Positions 1 to 7,281 of a DNA stretch of 15,204 bases are shown in pieces. The notes beneath the pieces are model-generated. The model saw only the letters and a list, made by a program, of their open reading frames with translations. It made no database searches and had not been told where the DNA came from. The stretch comes from Bacillota bacterium (lineage in GTDB: Bacteria; Bacillota; Dethiobacteria; DTU022). The first letter of the stretch is position 1, and each line of letters begins with the position of its first letter. A program made the position numbers and the translations under genes. The stretch spans positions 1-15,204 of the forward strand of contig JAAYGO010000179.1 in NCBI GenBank assembly GCA_012727685.1. Direction: 5' to 3'.

Positions 1-108
<108 letters not shown>

Positions 109-128
109 TTAATCGACACCTCCAAGAA

Positions 129-2225
129 TTAATACACTAAAGTTTTGGTAATGATTTTATGGGCGATGCCCTGGGGCACTTCCTCAAAACGGTAAAACTC
201 CATATTGTAAACGCCCCGCCCCTGAGTGCGGGAACGCAGCTCCGTGGCATAACCAAACAAATCGGTTAAGGGGGCAGCACCGCGGATCACCTGAACGCCG
301 TCTTTGACCTCGGTGCCCAAAATCCGACCGCGCCTGCCGGTAAAATCGCTGATCACATCGCCGGTATACTCCTCGGGAACGATAATTTCCACCTTCATGA
401 CCGGCTCGAGCAGCAACGGCTCGGCCTGAGCCATCGCTTTTTTCAACCCCTGAGAGGCGGCGATACGAAAAGCCATTTCCGAAGAGTCCACTTCATGATA
501 AGAGCCGTCAAGTAAGGTTGCCTTAATGTCCACAACCGGATAACCGGCCAGCACTCCATTAAACATGGCTTCTTTAATCCCGCTTTCCACTGCGGGGATA
601 TACTCTTTCGGGATCGCACCGCCGGTAATCTTATTCTCAAAGACGAAGCCCTGGCCCGGCTCCGTGGGCTCGATCTCAAGGATAACATGGCCGTATTGGC
701 CGCGCCCGCCCGACTGGCGGATAAACTTGCCTTCGGCGCGGGCCCCTCTCCGGATGGTTTCTTTATAGGCCACCTGGGGTTTGCCCACATTGGCCTGCAC
801 CTTGAACTCCCGCAGCAGGCGGTCCACGATGACCTCCAGGTGCAGTTCACCCATCCCGGAAATAATTGTCTGCCCGGTATCCGGGTCGGTATGGGTGTGA
901 AAAGTCGGATCCTCTTCCGCCAGATGCTGCAACGAAAGGCTCATCTTATCCTGGTCAGCCTTGGTTTTCGGTTCAATGGCGATTGAAATCACCGGCTCTG
1001 GAAATTGAATTGATTCCAGGATAATGGGATAATTAAGGTCGCACAGCGTATCGCCGGTGCTGATTTCCTTGGGACCGACCAGCGCCAAAATATCGCCTGT
1101 GGAGGCCATCGGCACATCTTCGCGGTAATTGGCGTGCATCCTTAGCAGCCGGCTGATCCGCTGTTTTTTCTTACGGGTGGAGTTCAAAGCCACAGCGCCA
1201 CTTTTTAGCTTGCCGGAGTAAACCCGGGCAAAGACGAGCTTGCCCACAAAGGGATCAACCATGATTTTAAATACCAGAGCGGAAAAAGGAGCATCATCGG
1301 AAGGGAGACGAAAATCTTCCTTCCCGGTGGAGGGGTGAAAGCCCTTTACAGCCCCAACGTCAACGGGGGAGGGAAGATAATCGACCACGGCATCCAGCAG
1401 AGGCTGCACCCCCTTGTTTCGATACGAAGAACCGCACAGTACCGGAACCAATCCGTGGTGAATGGTTGCCTTGCGCAGAGCACGGCGGCATTCCGCGGCG
1501 GTGATCTCCTGGCCGTTAAAATATTTTTCCATCAGTGCATCGTCATACTCGGCTGCCGTTTCCAGGATCTTCTCGCGATAGACAGCGGCCTGTTCACGCA
1601 GATCTTCCGGTATTTCAATCTCATCGCTGCGCGTGCCCAGATCATCTTTATAAATGTAGGCGCAGCCTGTGATCAAATCTACAATGCCACAAAAATCGCC
1701 TTCGCTGCCGATGGGCAACTGCAGCGGCAGCGCCCGGGCGTGCAGTCTTTCTTGCAACTGCCTGACCACGCCAAAAAAATCGGCACCAACAATATCCATC
1801 TTGTTCACGTAGGCGATCCGGGGAACATGGTAACGGTCGGCCTGTCGCCAAACCGTTTCCGACTGCGGTTCCACCCCGCCCTTTGCGCAGAAAATAGCGA
1901 TCACTCCATCGAGGACGCGCATGGAACGTTCCACTTCGACGGTAAAGTCCACGTGTCCTGGCGTGTCAATAATGTTAATCCGGCAATTTTTCCACATGCA
2001 GGTCGTTGCCGCCGAAGTGATCGTGATCCCGCGTTCCTGTTCCTGGGTCATCCAATCCATGGCGGCGGTGCCCTCATGTACTTCACCTAGTTTGTGCAAT
2101 TTGCCCGTATAAAATAAAATGCGTTCGGTGGTGGTGGTTTTGCCGGCATCAATATGGGCGGCAATCCCAATGTTCCTCACCTGGGCCAGTGCAATGTGAT
2201 TTTCTGCAGTTCTCTGCTGGCTCAT
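129..2225 (-). CDS. fusA: Elongation factor G
   Basis: EF-G, 698 residues, the ribosomal translocase that moves tRNA and mRNA by one codon with GTP hydrolysis and also acts in ribosome recycling. Visible: G1 AHIDAGKT (23-30), switch I RGITI (65-69), G3 DTPGH (87-91), G4 NKMD (141-144), domain II about 312-405, domain III with GMGELHLEV (458-465), domain IV with GGRGQYGHV (507-514) and the conserved tip His in YHEVDSS (H577), and domain V from about 612. The ATG at 2225 is chosen over the in-frame ATG at 2231: AGGAGG (2233-2238) is 7 nt from the former and only 1 nt from the latter. NKMDIVGADF in place of NKMDRxGADF fits Clostridia. Domain V departs somewhat from the usual text (DFTGRRGRILGTEVKDG). 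Its place between rpsG and tuf marks it as the main EF-G. Confidence 0.98.
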   Translation of the reverse strand: MSQQRTAENHIALAQVRNIGIAAHIDAGKTTTTERILFYTGKLHKLGEVHEGTAAMDWMTQEQERGITITSAATTCMWKNCRINIIDTPGHVDFTVEVERSMRVLDGVIAIFCAKGGVEPQSETVWRQADRYHVPRIAYVNKMDIVGADFFGVVRQLQERLHARALPLQLPIGSEGDFCGIVDLITGCAYIYKDDLGTRSDEIEIPEDLREQAAVYREKILETAAEYDDALMEKYFNGQEITAAECRRALRKATIHHGLVPVLCGSSYRNKGVQPLLDAVVDYLPSPVDVGAVKGFHPSTGKEDFRLPSDDAPFSALVFKIMVDPFVGKLVFARVYSGKLKSGAVALNSTRKKKQRISRLLRMHANYREDVPMASTGDILALVGPKEISTGDTLCDLNYPIILESIQFPEPVISIAIEPKTKADQDKMSLSLQHLAEEDPTFHTHTDPDTGQTIISGMGELHLEVIVDRLLREFKVQANVGKPQVAYKETIRRGARAEGKFIRQSGGRGQYGHVILEIEPTEPGQGFVFENKITGGAIPKEYIPAVESGIKEAMFNGVLAGYPVVDIKATLLDGSYHEVDSSEMAFRIAASQGLKKAMAQAEPLLLEPVMKVEIIVPEEYTGDVISDFTGRRGRILGTEVKDGVQVIRGAAPLTDLFGYATELRSRTQGRGVYNMEFYRFEEVPQGIAHKIITKTLVY

Positions 2226-2266
2226 CGTCATCCCTCCTTCCGTTAAAGAATGCGCAGCATAACTAG

Positions 2267-2312
2267 CCGGAACCAGTCAAAAGCCTTTGGCAACTGCCTT
2301 TTCTCTTTCCGG
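2267..2312 (-). other. Potential RNA stem-loop in the rpsG-fusA spacer
   Basis: The 109-nt spacer between rpsG and fusA contains a perfect 6-bp inverted repeat, CCGGAA/TTCCGG (2307-2312 with 2267-2272). Inside it sit AAAAG/CTTTT and a small GGC/GCC hairpin. There is no U-tract after it, so it is not an intrinsic terminator. It could be a translational control site, an RNA processing site or chance structure; nothing identifies a ligand. The rest of the spacer holds only the fusA ribosome binding site. Confidence 0.35.
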
Positions 2313-2334
2313 TTTGCTGCTTCTTGCTTCGCGA

Positions 2335-2805
2335 TTACCAGCGGTAATGGGCGAAGGCGCGGTTGGCTTCGGCCATCTTATGGGTATCTTCTTTTTTCTT
2401 AATTGACGCACCGGTATTGTTGGCGGCATCCATCAGCTCTGCAGCCAGGCGCTGCGCCATGGTTTTTTCGCCCCTGTGCCGGGAAAATTCGATTAACCAG
2501 CGAATCGCTAAAATGTTTTTGCGATGCGCGCTTACCTCTACCGGAACCTGGTAGGTGGCGCCACCGACCCGGCGTGCTTTCACTTCCAGAACCGGTGAAA
2601 CGTTCCGGATGGCCGTATTGAAAACTTCCTGCGGATCTTTGCCGGTTTTTTTACGAATGATTTCAAAGGCATCATACATGATCCGCTGGGCCACGCCTTT
2701 TTTGCCGTCGTACATCAGGTTATTAATAAACTTGGCGATGAGTTTGCTGTGATAGACCGGATCCGGTAGGATATCGCGTTTGGCGACATTTCCTTTCCGT
2801 GGCAT
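2335..2805 (-). CDS. rpsG: 30S ribosomal protein S7
   Basis: S7, 156 residues, a primary 16S rRNA binding protein that nucleates assembly of the 30S head and lies near the E site. The protein begins MPRKGNVAKRDILPDP and ends with the hallmark MAEANRAFAHYRW. The ATG at 2805 gives the usual 156-residue length; an ATG four codons upstream (2817) lies inside the ribosome binding site AGGAGT (2816-2821) and cannot use it. The middle segment reads VSAHRKNILAIRW where many homologues have VRPERRxxLxxRW, a mild difference. The gene is 27 nt downstream of rpsL and 109 nt upstream of fusA, the standard str order. In E. coli S7 represses its own operon through the S12-S7 spacer; here that spacer is too short for a comparable site. 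Confidence 0.98.
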   Translation of the reverse strand: MPRKGNVAKRDILPDPVYHSKLIAKFINNLMYDGKKGVAQRIMYDAFEIIRKKTGKDPQEVFNTAIRNVSPVLEVKARRVGGATYQVPVEVSAHRKNILAIRWLIEFSRHRGEKTMAQRLAAELMDAANNTGASIKKKEDTHKMAEANRAFAHYRW

Positions 2806-2832
2806 AATATGATTCACTCCTTATCCCGTTAA

Positions 2833-3207
2833 CTACTTCTTCGGTCGCTTGGTCCCATACTTGGAGCGGCCCTGCATCCGGTTTTCCACTCCCGCGGCAT
2901 CCAGCGCGCCCCTGATCAAATGATAACGCACGCCGGGCAAATCCTTCACCCGGCCTCCCTTCACCAGGACAACCGAGTGCTCCTGCAGATTATGCCCGAT
3001 GCCAGGAATATAGGCGGTAACTTCAATACCGTTTGTCAAGCGAACCCGGGCAATCTTGCGCAAGGCCGAGTTTGGCTTCTTCGGTGTGGTCGTGGAAACC
3101 CGGGTGCAAACACCGCGCTTTTGCGGGGAACGCTGCAACGCCGGAGCTGTTGATTTCCTGGTTTGTTTTTGGCGACCTTTGCGGACCAACTGGTTCAATG
3201 TCGGCAC
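2833..3207 (-). CDS. rpsL: 30S ribosomal protein S12
   Basis: S12, 124 residues, sits at the decoding centre and controls accuracy of tRNA selection. It is recognised by MPTLNQLVRKGR, TTTPKKPNSALRK (K43/K44) and GGRVKDLPGVRYH (K88, D89). The lysines at the two classical streptomycin-resistance positions are unchanged, so a streptomycin-sensitive form is predicted. D89 matches the aspartate that RimO methylthiolates in other bacteria. The start is GTG at 3207 with a purine-rich site AAAGGGGGTG just upstream (about 3213-3222); this site overlaps the stop codon of the preceding L7Ae gene (3221-3223), so the two genes are probably translationally coupled. Confidence 0.98.
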   Translation of the reverse strand: MPTLNQLVRKGRQKQTRKSTAPALQRSPQKRGVCTRVSTTTPKKPNSALRKIARVRLTNGIEVTAYIPGIGHNLQEHSVVLVKGGRVKDLPGVRYHLIRGALDAAGVENRMQGRSKYGTKRPKK

Positions 3208-3220
3208 CAGCCCACCCCCT

Positions 3221-3469
3221 TTATGATTTCAAAATTGCAGCGGTCGCTGCCTTTACTTTTATGCCGCATAACTTGCCGAGTTCGAGCATGCTCTCCACAT
3301 AATGGAGTTCCACACCCCGCGCCTCGCAGAGAGCAATGACCGGACCCGTCACTTTCGCATCGGCATCCTTGGCCACAAACACTGCCAGCGCTTCGCCCTT
3401 CTCCAGGGCTTTCAAGGTTTGCTTGGTCCCCACCACCTTGTGGCGGGTTTCTTTTAGCTGCTCGATCAC
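3221..3469 (-). CDS. rplGB: L7Ae-family ribosomal/kink-turn RNA-binding protein
   Basis: An 82-residue single-domain protein of the L7Ae/L30e/S12e/Gadd45 family, similar to Bacillus subtilis YbxF/RplGB, which lies at the same spot between rpoC and rpsL. Family members bind kink-turn RNA. Recognisable segments are VVGTKQTLKALEKGEA (about residues 12-27), AVFVAKDAD (29-37) and VESMLELGKLCGIKV (58-72), the last close to the family's signature around the RNA-binding face. The start is taken as GTG at 3467-3469; no ATG lies in this frame before the upstream stop. The nearest ribosome binding site, AGGAAGG (3484-3490), is 14 nt away, longer than usual, and can pair with sequence just upstream. Its exact role in the cell is not known from sequence. 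Confidence 0.9.
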   Translation of the reverse strand: MIEQLKETRHKVVGTKQTLKALEKGEALAVFVAKDADAKVTGPVIALCEARGVELHYVESMLELGKLCGIKVKAATAAILKS

Positions 3470-3483
3470 TTTAACCGGTTCAT

Positions 3484-3501
3484 CCTTCCTCTTGAGGAAA
3501 A
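3484..3501 (-). promoter_or_regulatory. Hairpin covering the Shine-Dalgarno site of the L7Ae-family gene
   Basis: In the RNA, UUUUCCU (3495-3501) can pair with AGGAAGG (3484-3490) across a CAAG loop: five Watson-Crick pairs and two G-U pairs. The 3' arm is the only ribosome binding site candidate for the downstream GTG start, so the fold would lower its translation. Whether it forms in the cell is unknown. Confidence 0.4.
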
Positions 3502-3535
3502 GTAGACTATTTAAGGCTTTTTAGCGCACTCCATG

Positions 3536-3564
3536 ATTTTACCACCGGCCCGGGTGATTGTCAA
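3536..3564 (-). promoter_or_regulatory. Sigma-A type promoter for the str unit (L7Ae-rpsL-rpsG-fusA-tuf)
   Basis: A perfect -35 box TTGACA (3559-3564) and a -10 box TAAAAT (3536-3541, five of six consensus bases) are separated by exactly 17 bp. Predicted transcription starts near 3529, giving a leader of about 60 nt before the L7Ae-family start. The -35 box lies only 9 nt after the rpoC stop codon. No terminator is seen between rpoC and this promoter. Confidence 0.8.
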
Positions 3565-3572
3565 TTTCATTT

Positions 3573-6500
3573 TTACATGTTCGCTTGCGGCGTCTCTGCC
3601 GCCGTCTCTTCCTCCGCTACCGCTTCTGTGTTCGGTTCCTCTGCAGGCGGTTCCGGCAGAGCTTCGTTTTTGGAGTAAACCTTGAGATTGCGATAGCGGG
3701 CCATCCCCGTCCCGGCCGGGATCAGCTTGCCGATGATCACGTTTTCTTTTAAGCCCAATAGCTGATCCTGCCTGCCCTTGATCGACGCTTCGGTGAGCAC
3801 CCGGGTAGTTTCCTGGAACGATGCCGCCGAGAGGAATGAATCGGTAGCCAGGGAAGCCTTGGTGATCCCCAGCAGCAGCGGCCTGGCCTGGGCCGGGCGC
3901 CCACCCGCGGCGGTCACCGCGGCATTGATCTCTTCAAACAGGTAGTTGTCGATCACGCCGCCCGGAAGCAGCTCTGTATCACCCGGATCTTCCACCTTCA
4001 CCTTTTTCAGCATCTGGCGGATGATGATTTCAATATGCTTATCGTTAATGTCCACCCCCTGCATCCGGTAGACCCACTGGACTTCCTGGAGCAGGTATAG
4101 CTGGACCCCGCGCAGCCCTTTTACCTTTAACAGTTCGTGCGGGTTGATCGAACCTTCGGTGAGTTCATCCCCGGCGCTGACGGTCTGGCCGTCCTGCACC
4201 TTGATCCGCGCCCCGTACTGGATCGGATAAATCCGGGTTTCACCGTGCTCCGATTCAACCCTGATTTCGCGCTTGTAACGGGTTTCCTCAATGCTCACGA
4301 CACCGGAGATCTCGGAAATGATGGATTGTCCTTTGGGCTTGCGGGCTTCAAAAAGTTCCTCTACCCGCGGCAAACCCTGGGTAATGTCATCGCCGGCCAC
4401 GCCGCCGGTGTGAAAGGTGCGCATGGTCAACTGGGTCCCCGGTTCGCCGATGGACTGGGCGGCAATGATCCCGACCGCTTCGCCCACATCCACAACCCTG
4501 CCGGTAGCAAGGTTGCGGCCGTAACACTTCACGCAAACGCCGTGGCGGGTCCGGCAGGTGAGTACCGAGCGGAACCGCACCTCGGTGATACCCAGCTCCA
4601 CGATCTGGGCGGCGATCTCTTCGGTGATCATCTGATCGGCATCGACAATTAGTTCACCGGTCTCGGGGTGGTAAACGGGCTCAAAGGCAAATCGCCCGAT
4701 GATCCGATCCGCCGCCTCCTCAAGGCTATTGTCCCGATCAAGATATTCGCTTAGCGAGATGCTCTGGGTGGTCCCGCAATCTTCCTCCCGCACGATTACA
4801 TCCTGCACCACGTCCACCAGGCGGCGAGTCAGGTAGCCTGAATCGGCGGTTTTTAGTGCGGTGTCCGCCAGGCCTTTGCGCGCACCGTGCGTGGAGTTGA
4901 AGTATTCGAGCACCGTCAGCCCTTCGCGGAAATTGGCCTTGATCGGCAGGTCGATAATCCTTCCGGTCGGATCGGCCATCAAGCCCCGCATCCCGGCAAG
5001 CTGCGTAATCTGCGACTCGTTGCCGCGCGCCCCGGAAATGGCCATCATGTAGATGGGGTTTAGTTCGTCGAGGTTGCCCATCAACGCCCTGGTTACCTCC
5101 TCCTTGGCGTTGCTCCAGACCTCAATGACCCGATTGTAGCGCTCCTTCTCCGTGATCAGGCCGCGGCTATACTGGTTTTCAATTACTTCCACTTTTTCCT
5201 CGGCATGTTTCAGTATTTCTTGCTTCTCAGGCGGCACCACGATATCAACAATGCCGACGGTAATCCCGGCCCGGGTGGCGTAATGAAAACCAATTTTTTT
5301 GATCTTGTCTAATATTTCGGCCGTGCGGGTATTGCCGTAACGGCGGTAACAGCGGGCCACCAGATCCGCCAAGAGATCCTTTTTCAAAGGCTTGTTCCGC
5401 GGCACTTCTTTTAATACTTGCTGCGGGTCAAAGCCTTTGATGGGAATAAAGCTGCTTTCCAGCAAGTGTGCCGCTAAATCGGCATTATTAATGTAGGGAA
5501 AATCGGGAGGAAAGACCTCGTTAAAGATGATCTTGCCCACAGTGGTCAACAAAAAATCTTTACGATGCGCAAAGTCACGCCCCTTGAATCCGGAAGCCTT
5601 GACAAAGATGCGGGCATGCAGATGCAAATGGCCCAGGCTGTAAGCGGTAATCGCTTCTTCCGGATCCATAAATACATGCCCTTCACCCTGCACGCCCTCT
5701 TCTTCTAGGGTCAGGTAGTAGCAGCCCAGCACCATATCCTGGGTCGGTGTGGCTACCGGGCGGCCATCCTTGGGGTTTAAAATGTTCTGGGCCGAGAGCA
5801 TCAGCAGGCGTGATTCAGCCTGTGCTTCGGCGGAAAGGGGCACGTGCACAGCCATCTGGTCGCCGTCAAAGTCGGCATTGTAGGCGGCACAAACCAGGGG
5901 ATGGATCTGGATAGCCCGCCCCTCCACCAGGACCGGCTCAAAAGCCTGGATCCCCAGGCGGTGCAGGGTCGGAGCCCGGTTTAACAGGACCGGATGATCC
6001 TTAATTACCTCCTCCAGAACATCCCAAACCTCGGGGCGCACCTTTTCCACCATCCGCTTGGCGCTTTTAATGTTGTGCGCAAGGCCGTCGTTGACGAGCC
6101 GTTTCATTACAAAGGGCTTGAACAGCTCCAGGGCCATCTCCTTGGGCAGGCCGCACTGGTAAAACTTTAGCTCCGGTCCTACCACGATCACGGAGCGGCC
6201 TGAATAATCGACCCGTTTCCCGAGCAGGTTCTGGCGAAAACGCCCCTGCTTGCCTTTGAGCATATCGCTTAAGGATTTCAACGGACGGTTGCCCGGCCCG
6301 GTCACGGGACGGCCCCGCCTCCCGTTATCGATGAGCGCATCGACTGCTTCCTGGAGCATCCTTTTCTCATTGCGCACAATAATATCAGGGGCGCCCAGAT
6401 CGAGGAGCCTTTTCAGCCGGTTGTTTCGATTGATCACCCGGCGGTAGAGATCGTTTAGATCGGAAGTGGCAAAGCGGCCACCGTCAAGCTGGACCATGGG

Positions 6501-7235
6501 CCTCAAGTCCGGCGGGATCACCGGGATCACGTCGAGGATCATCCAGGAGGGATCGTTGCCTGACTGGCGAAAAGCTTCCACAACCTCGAGACGCCTGATG
6601 GCGCGCACCTTCTTCTGGCCGCTCGAATTCTTGAGCTCGGCCCTGAGTTCCGCCGCCAGTTCGTCCAAATCGATTTCCTGGAGCAGCTTCTTGATCGCTT
6701 CGGCGCCCATTTCCGCTTTAAAGCCCTTGCCGGCCTTGAAGAGGGCGTCATATTTTTCCCGGTATTCCCGGTATTCGGCCTCGGTAAGGAGTTGCTTTTT
6801 GCTGAGGTAGGTTTCACCGGGATCGATCACCACGTAGGCGGCAAAATAGATCACTTTTTCCAGGGCGCGCGGCGACATGTCCAGCAAGAGCCCCATCCGG
6901 CTGGGAATCCCCTTGAAGTACCAGATATGCGATACCGGGGCGGCCAGTTCAATGTGCCCCATCCGTTCGCGGCGCACCTTGGCCCTGGTCACCTCCACCC
7001 CGCAGCGGTCGCAGACAATCCCCCGGTAGCGGACACGCTTATATTTACCGCAATGACATTCCCAGTCTTTTTGCGGCCCAAAAATCTTTTCGCAAAAAAG
7101 GCCCTCCCGCTCGGGTTTGAGCGTTCGGTAATTGATTGTCTCCGGCTTTTTCACTTCCCCCCGGGACCAGGCCCTGATCTGCTCCGAGGAGGCGAGACCT
7201 ATTTTAAGAGCATCAAAATTATTTACATCCAACAA
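3573..7235 (-). CDS. rpoC: RNA polymerase subunit beta'
   Basis: Beta', 1220 residues, holds the catalytic magnesium of RNA polymerase. Visible in order: zinc-ribbon cysteines C60, C62, C75, C78; the region around RFRQNLLGKRVDYSGRS (332-348); catalytic NADFDGDQ (453-460, D455/D457/D459); bridge helix region GARGNESQITQLAGMRG (735-751); second zinc site C820, C894, C901, C904; trigger-loop region EPGTQLTMRTFHTGG (931-945). The N-terminus MLDVNNFDALKIGLAS matches Firmicute RpoC. The first codon is TTG (7233-7235), 10 nt from AGGAG; a second TTG follows directly and is less well spaced. The length is close to B. subtilis (about 1200). The C-terminal end is an acidic, Pro/Ala-rich tail of some 30 residues. 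It lies 46 nt after rpoB and is co-transcribed with it. Confidence 0.99.
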   Translation of the reverse strand: MLDVNNFDALKIGLASSEQIRAWSRGEVKKPETINYRTLKPEREGLFCEKIFGPQKDWECHCGKYKRVRYRGIVCDRCGVEVTRAKVRRERMGHIELAAPVSHIWYFKGIPSRMGLLLDMSPRALEKVIYFAAYVVIDPGETYLSKKQLLTEAEYREYREKYDALFKAGKGFKAEMGAEAIKKLLQEIDLDELAAELRAELKNSSGQKKVRAIRRLEVVEAFRQSGNDPSWMILDVIPVIPPDLRPMVQLDGGRFATSDLNDLYRRVINRNNRLKRLLDLGAPDIIVRNEKRMLQEAVDALIDNGRRGRPVTGPGNRPLKSLSDMLKGKQGRFRQNLLGKRVDYSGRSVIVVGPELKFYQCGLPKEMALELFKPFVMKRLVNDGLAHNIKSAKRMVEKVRPEVWDVLEEVIKDHPVLLNRAPTLHRLGIQAFEPVLVEGRAIQIHPLVCAAYNADFDGDQMAVHVPLSAEAQAESRLLMLSAQNILNPKDGRPVATPTQDMVLGCYYLTLEEEGVQGEGHVFMDPEEAITAYSLGHLHLHARIFVKASGFKGRDFAHRKDFLLTTVGKIIFNEVFPPDFPYINNADLAAHLLESSFIPIKGFDPQQVLKEVPRNKPLKKDLLADLVARCYRRYGNTRTAEILDKIKKIGFHYATRAGITVGIVDIVVPPEKQEILKHAEEKVEVIENQYSRGLITEKERYNRVIEVWSNAKEEVTRALMGNLDELNPIYMMAISGARGNESQITQLAGMRGLMADPTGRIIDLPIKANFREGLTVLEYFNSTHGARKGLADTALKTADSGYLTRRLVDVVQDVIVREEDCGTTQSISLSEYLDRDNSLEEAADRIIGRFAFEPVYHPETGELIVDADQMITEEIAAQIVELGITEVRFRSVLTCRTRHGVCVKCYGRNLATGRVVDVGEAVGIIAAQSIGEPGTQLTMRTFHTGGVAGDDITQGLPRVEELFEARKPKGQSIISEISGVVSIEETRYKREIRVESEHGETRIYPIQYGARIKVQDGQTVSAGDELTEGSINPHELLKVKGLRGVQLYLLQEVQWVYRMQGVDINDKHIEIIIRQMLKKVKVEDPGDTELLPGGVIDNYLFEEINAAVTAAGGRPAQARPLLLGITKASLATDSFLSAASFQETTRVLTEASIKGRQDQLLGLKENVIIGKLIPAGTGMARYRNLKVYSKNEALPEPPAEEPNTEAVAEEETAAETPQANM

Positions 7236-7281
7236 AATAAAATCGCTCCTTTCGCCGGATTATAAATCTCTATGCTTAATG

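Noticed and set aside
2226..2231. Upstream ATG (2231) as the fusA start
   Set aside because: It lies 1 nt from the ribosome binding site, while the ATG at 2225 is 7 nt away.
2226..2290. TTGACT in the rpsG-fusA spacer as a promoter
   Set aside because: The only -10-like hexamer (TATGCT) is 13 bp away; spacing is too short.
3470..3487. Mini-frame MNRLK ending in TGA that overlaps the GTG start of the L7Ae gene
   Set aside because: Its ATG directly abuts AGGAAGG with no spacing, so it is unlikely to be initiated.
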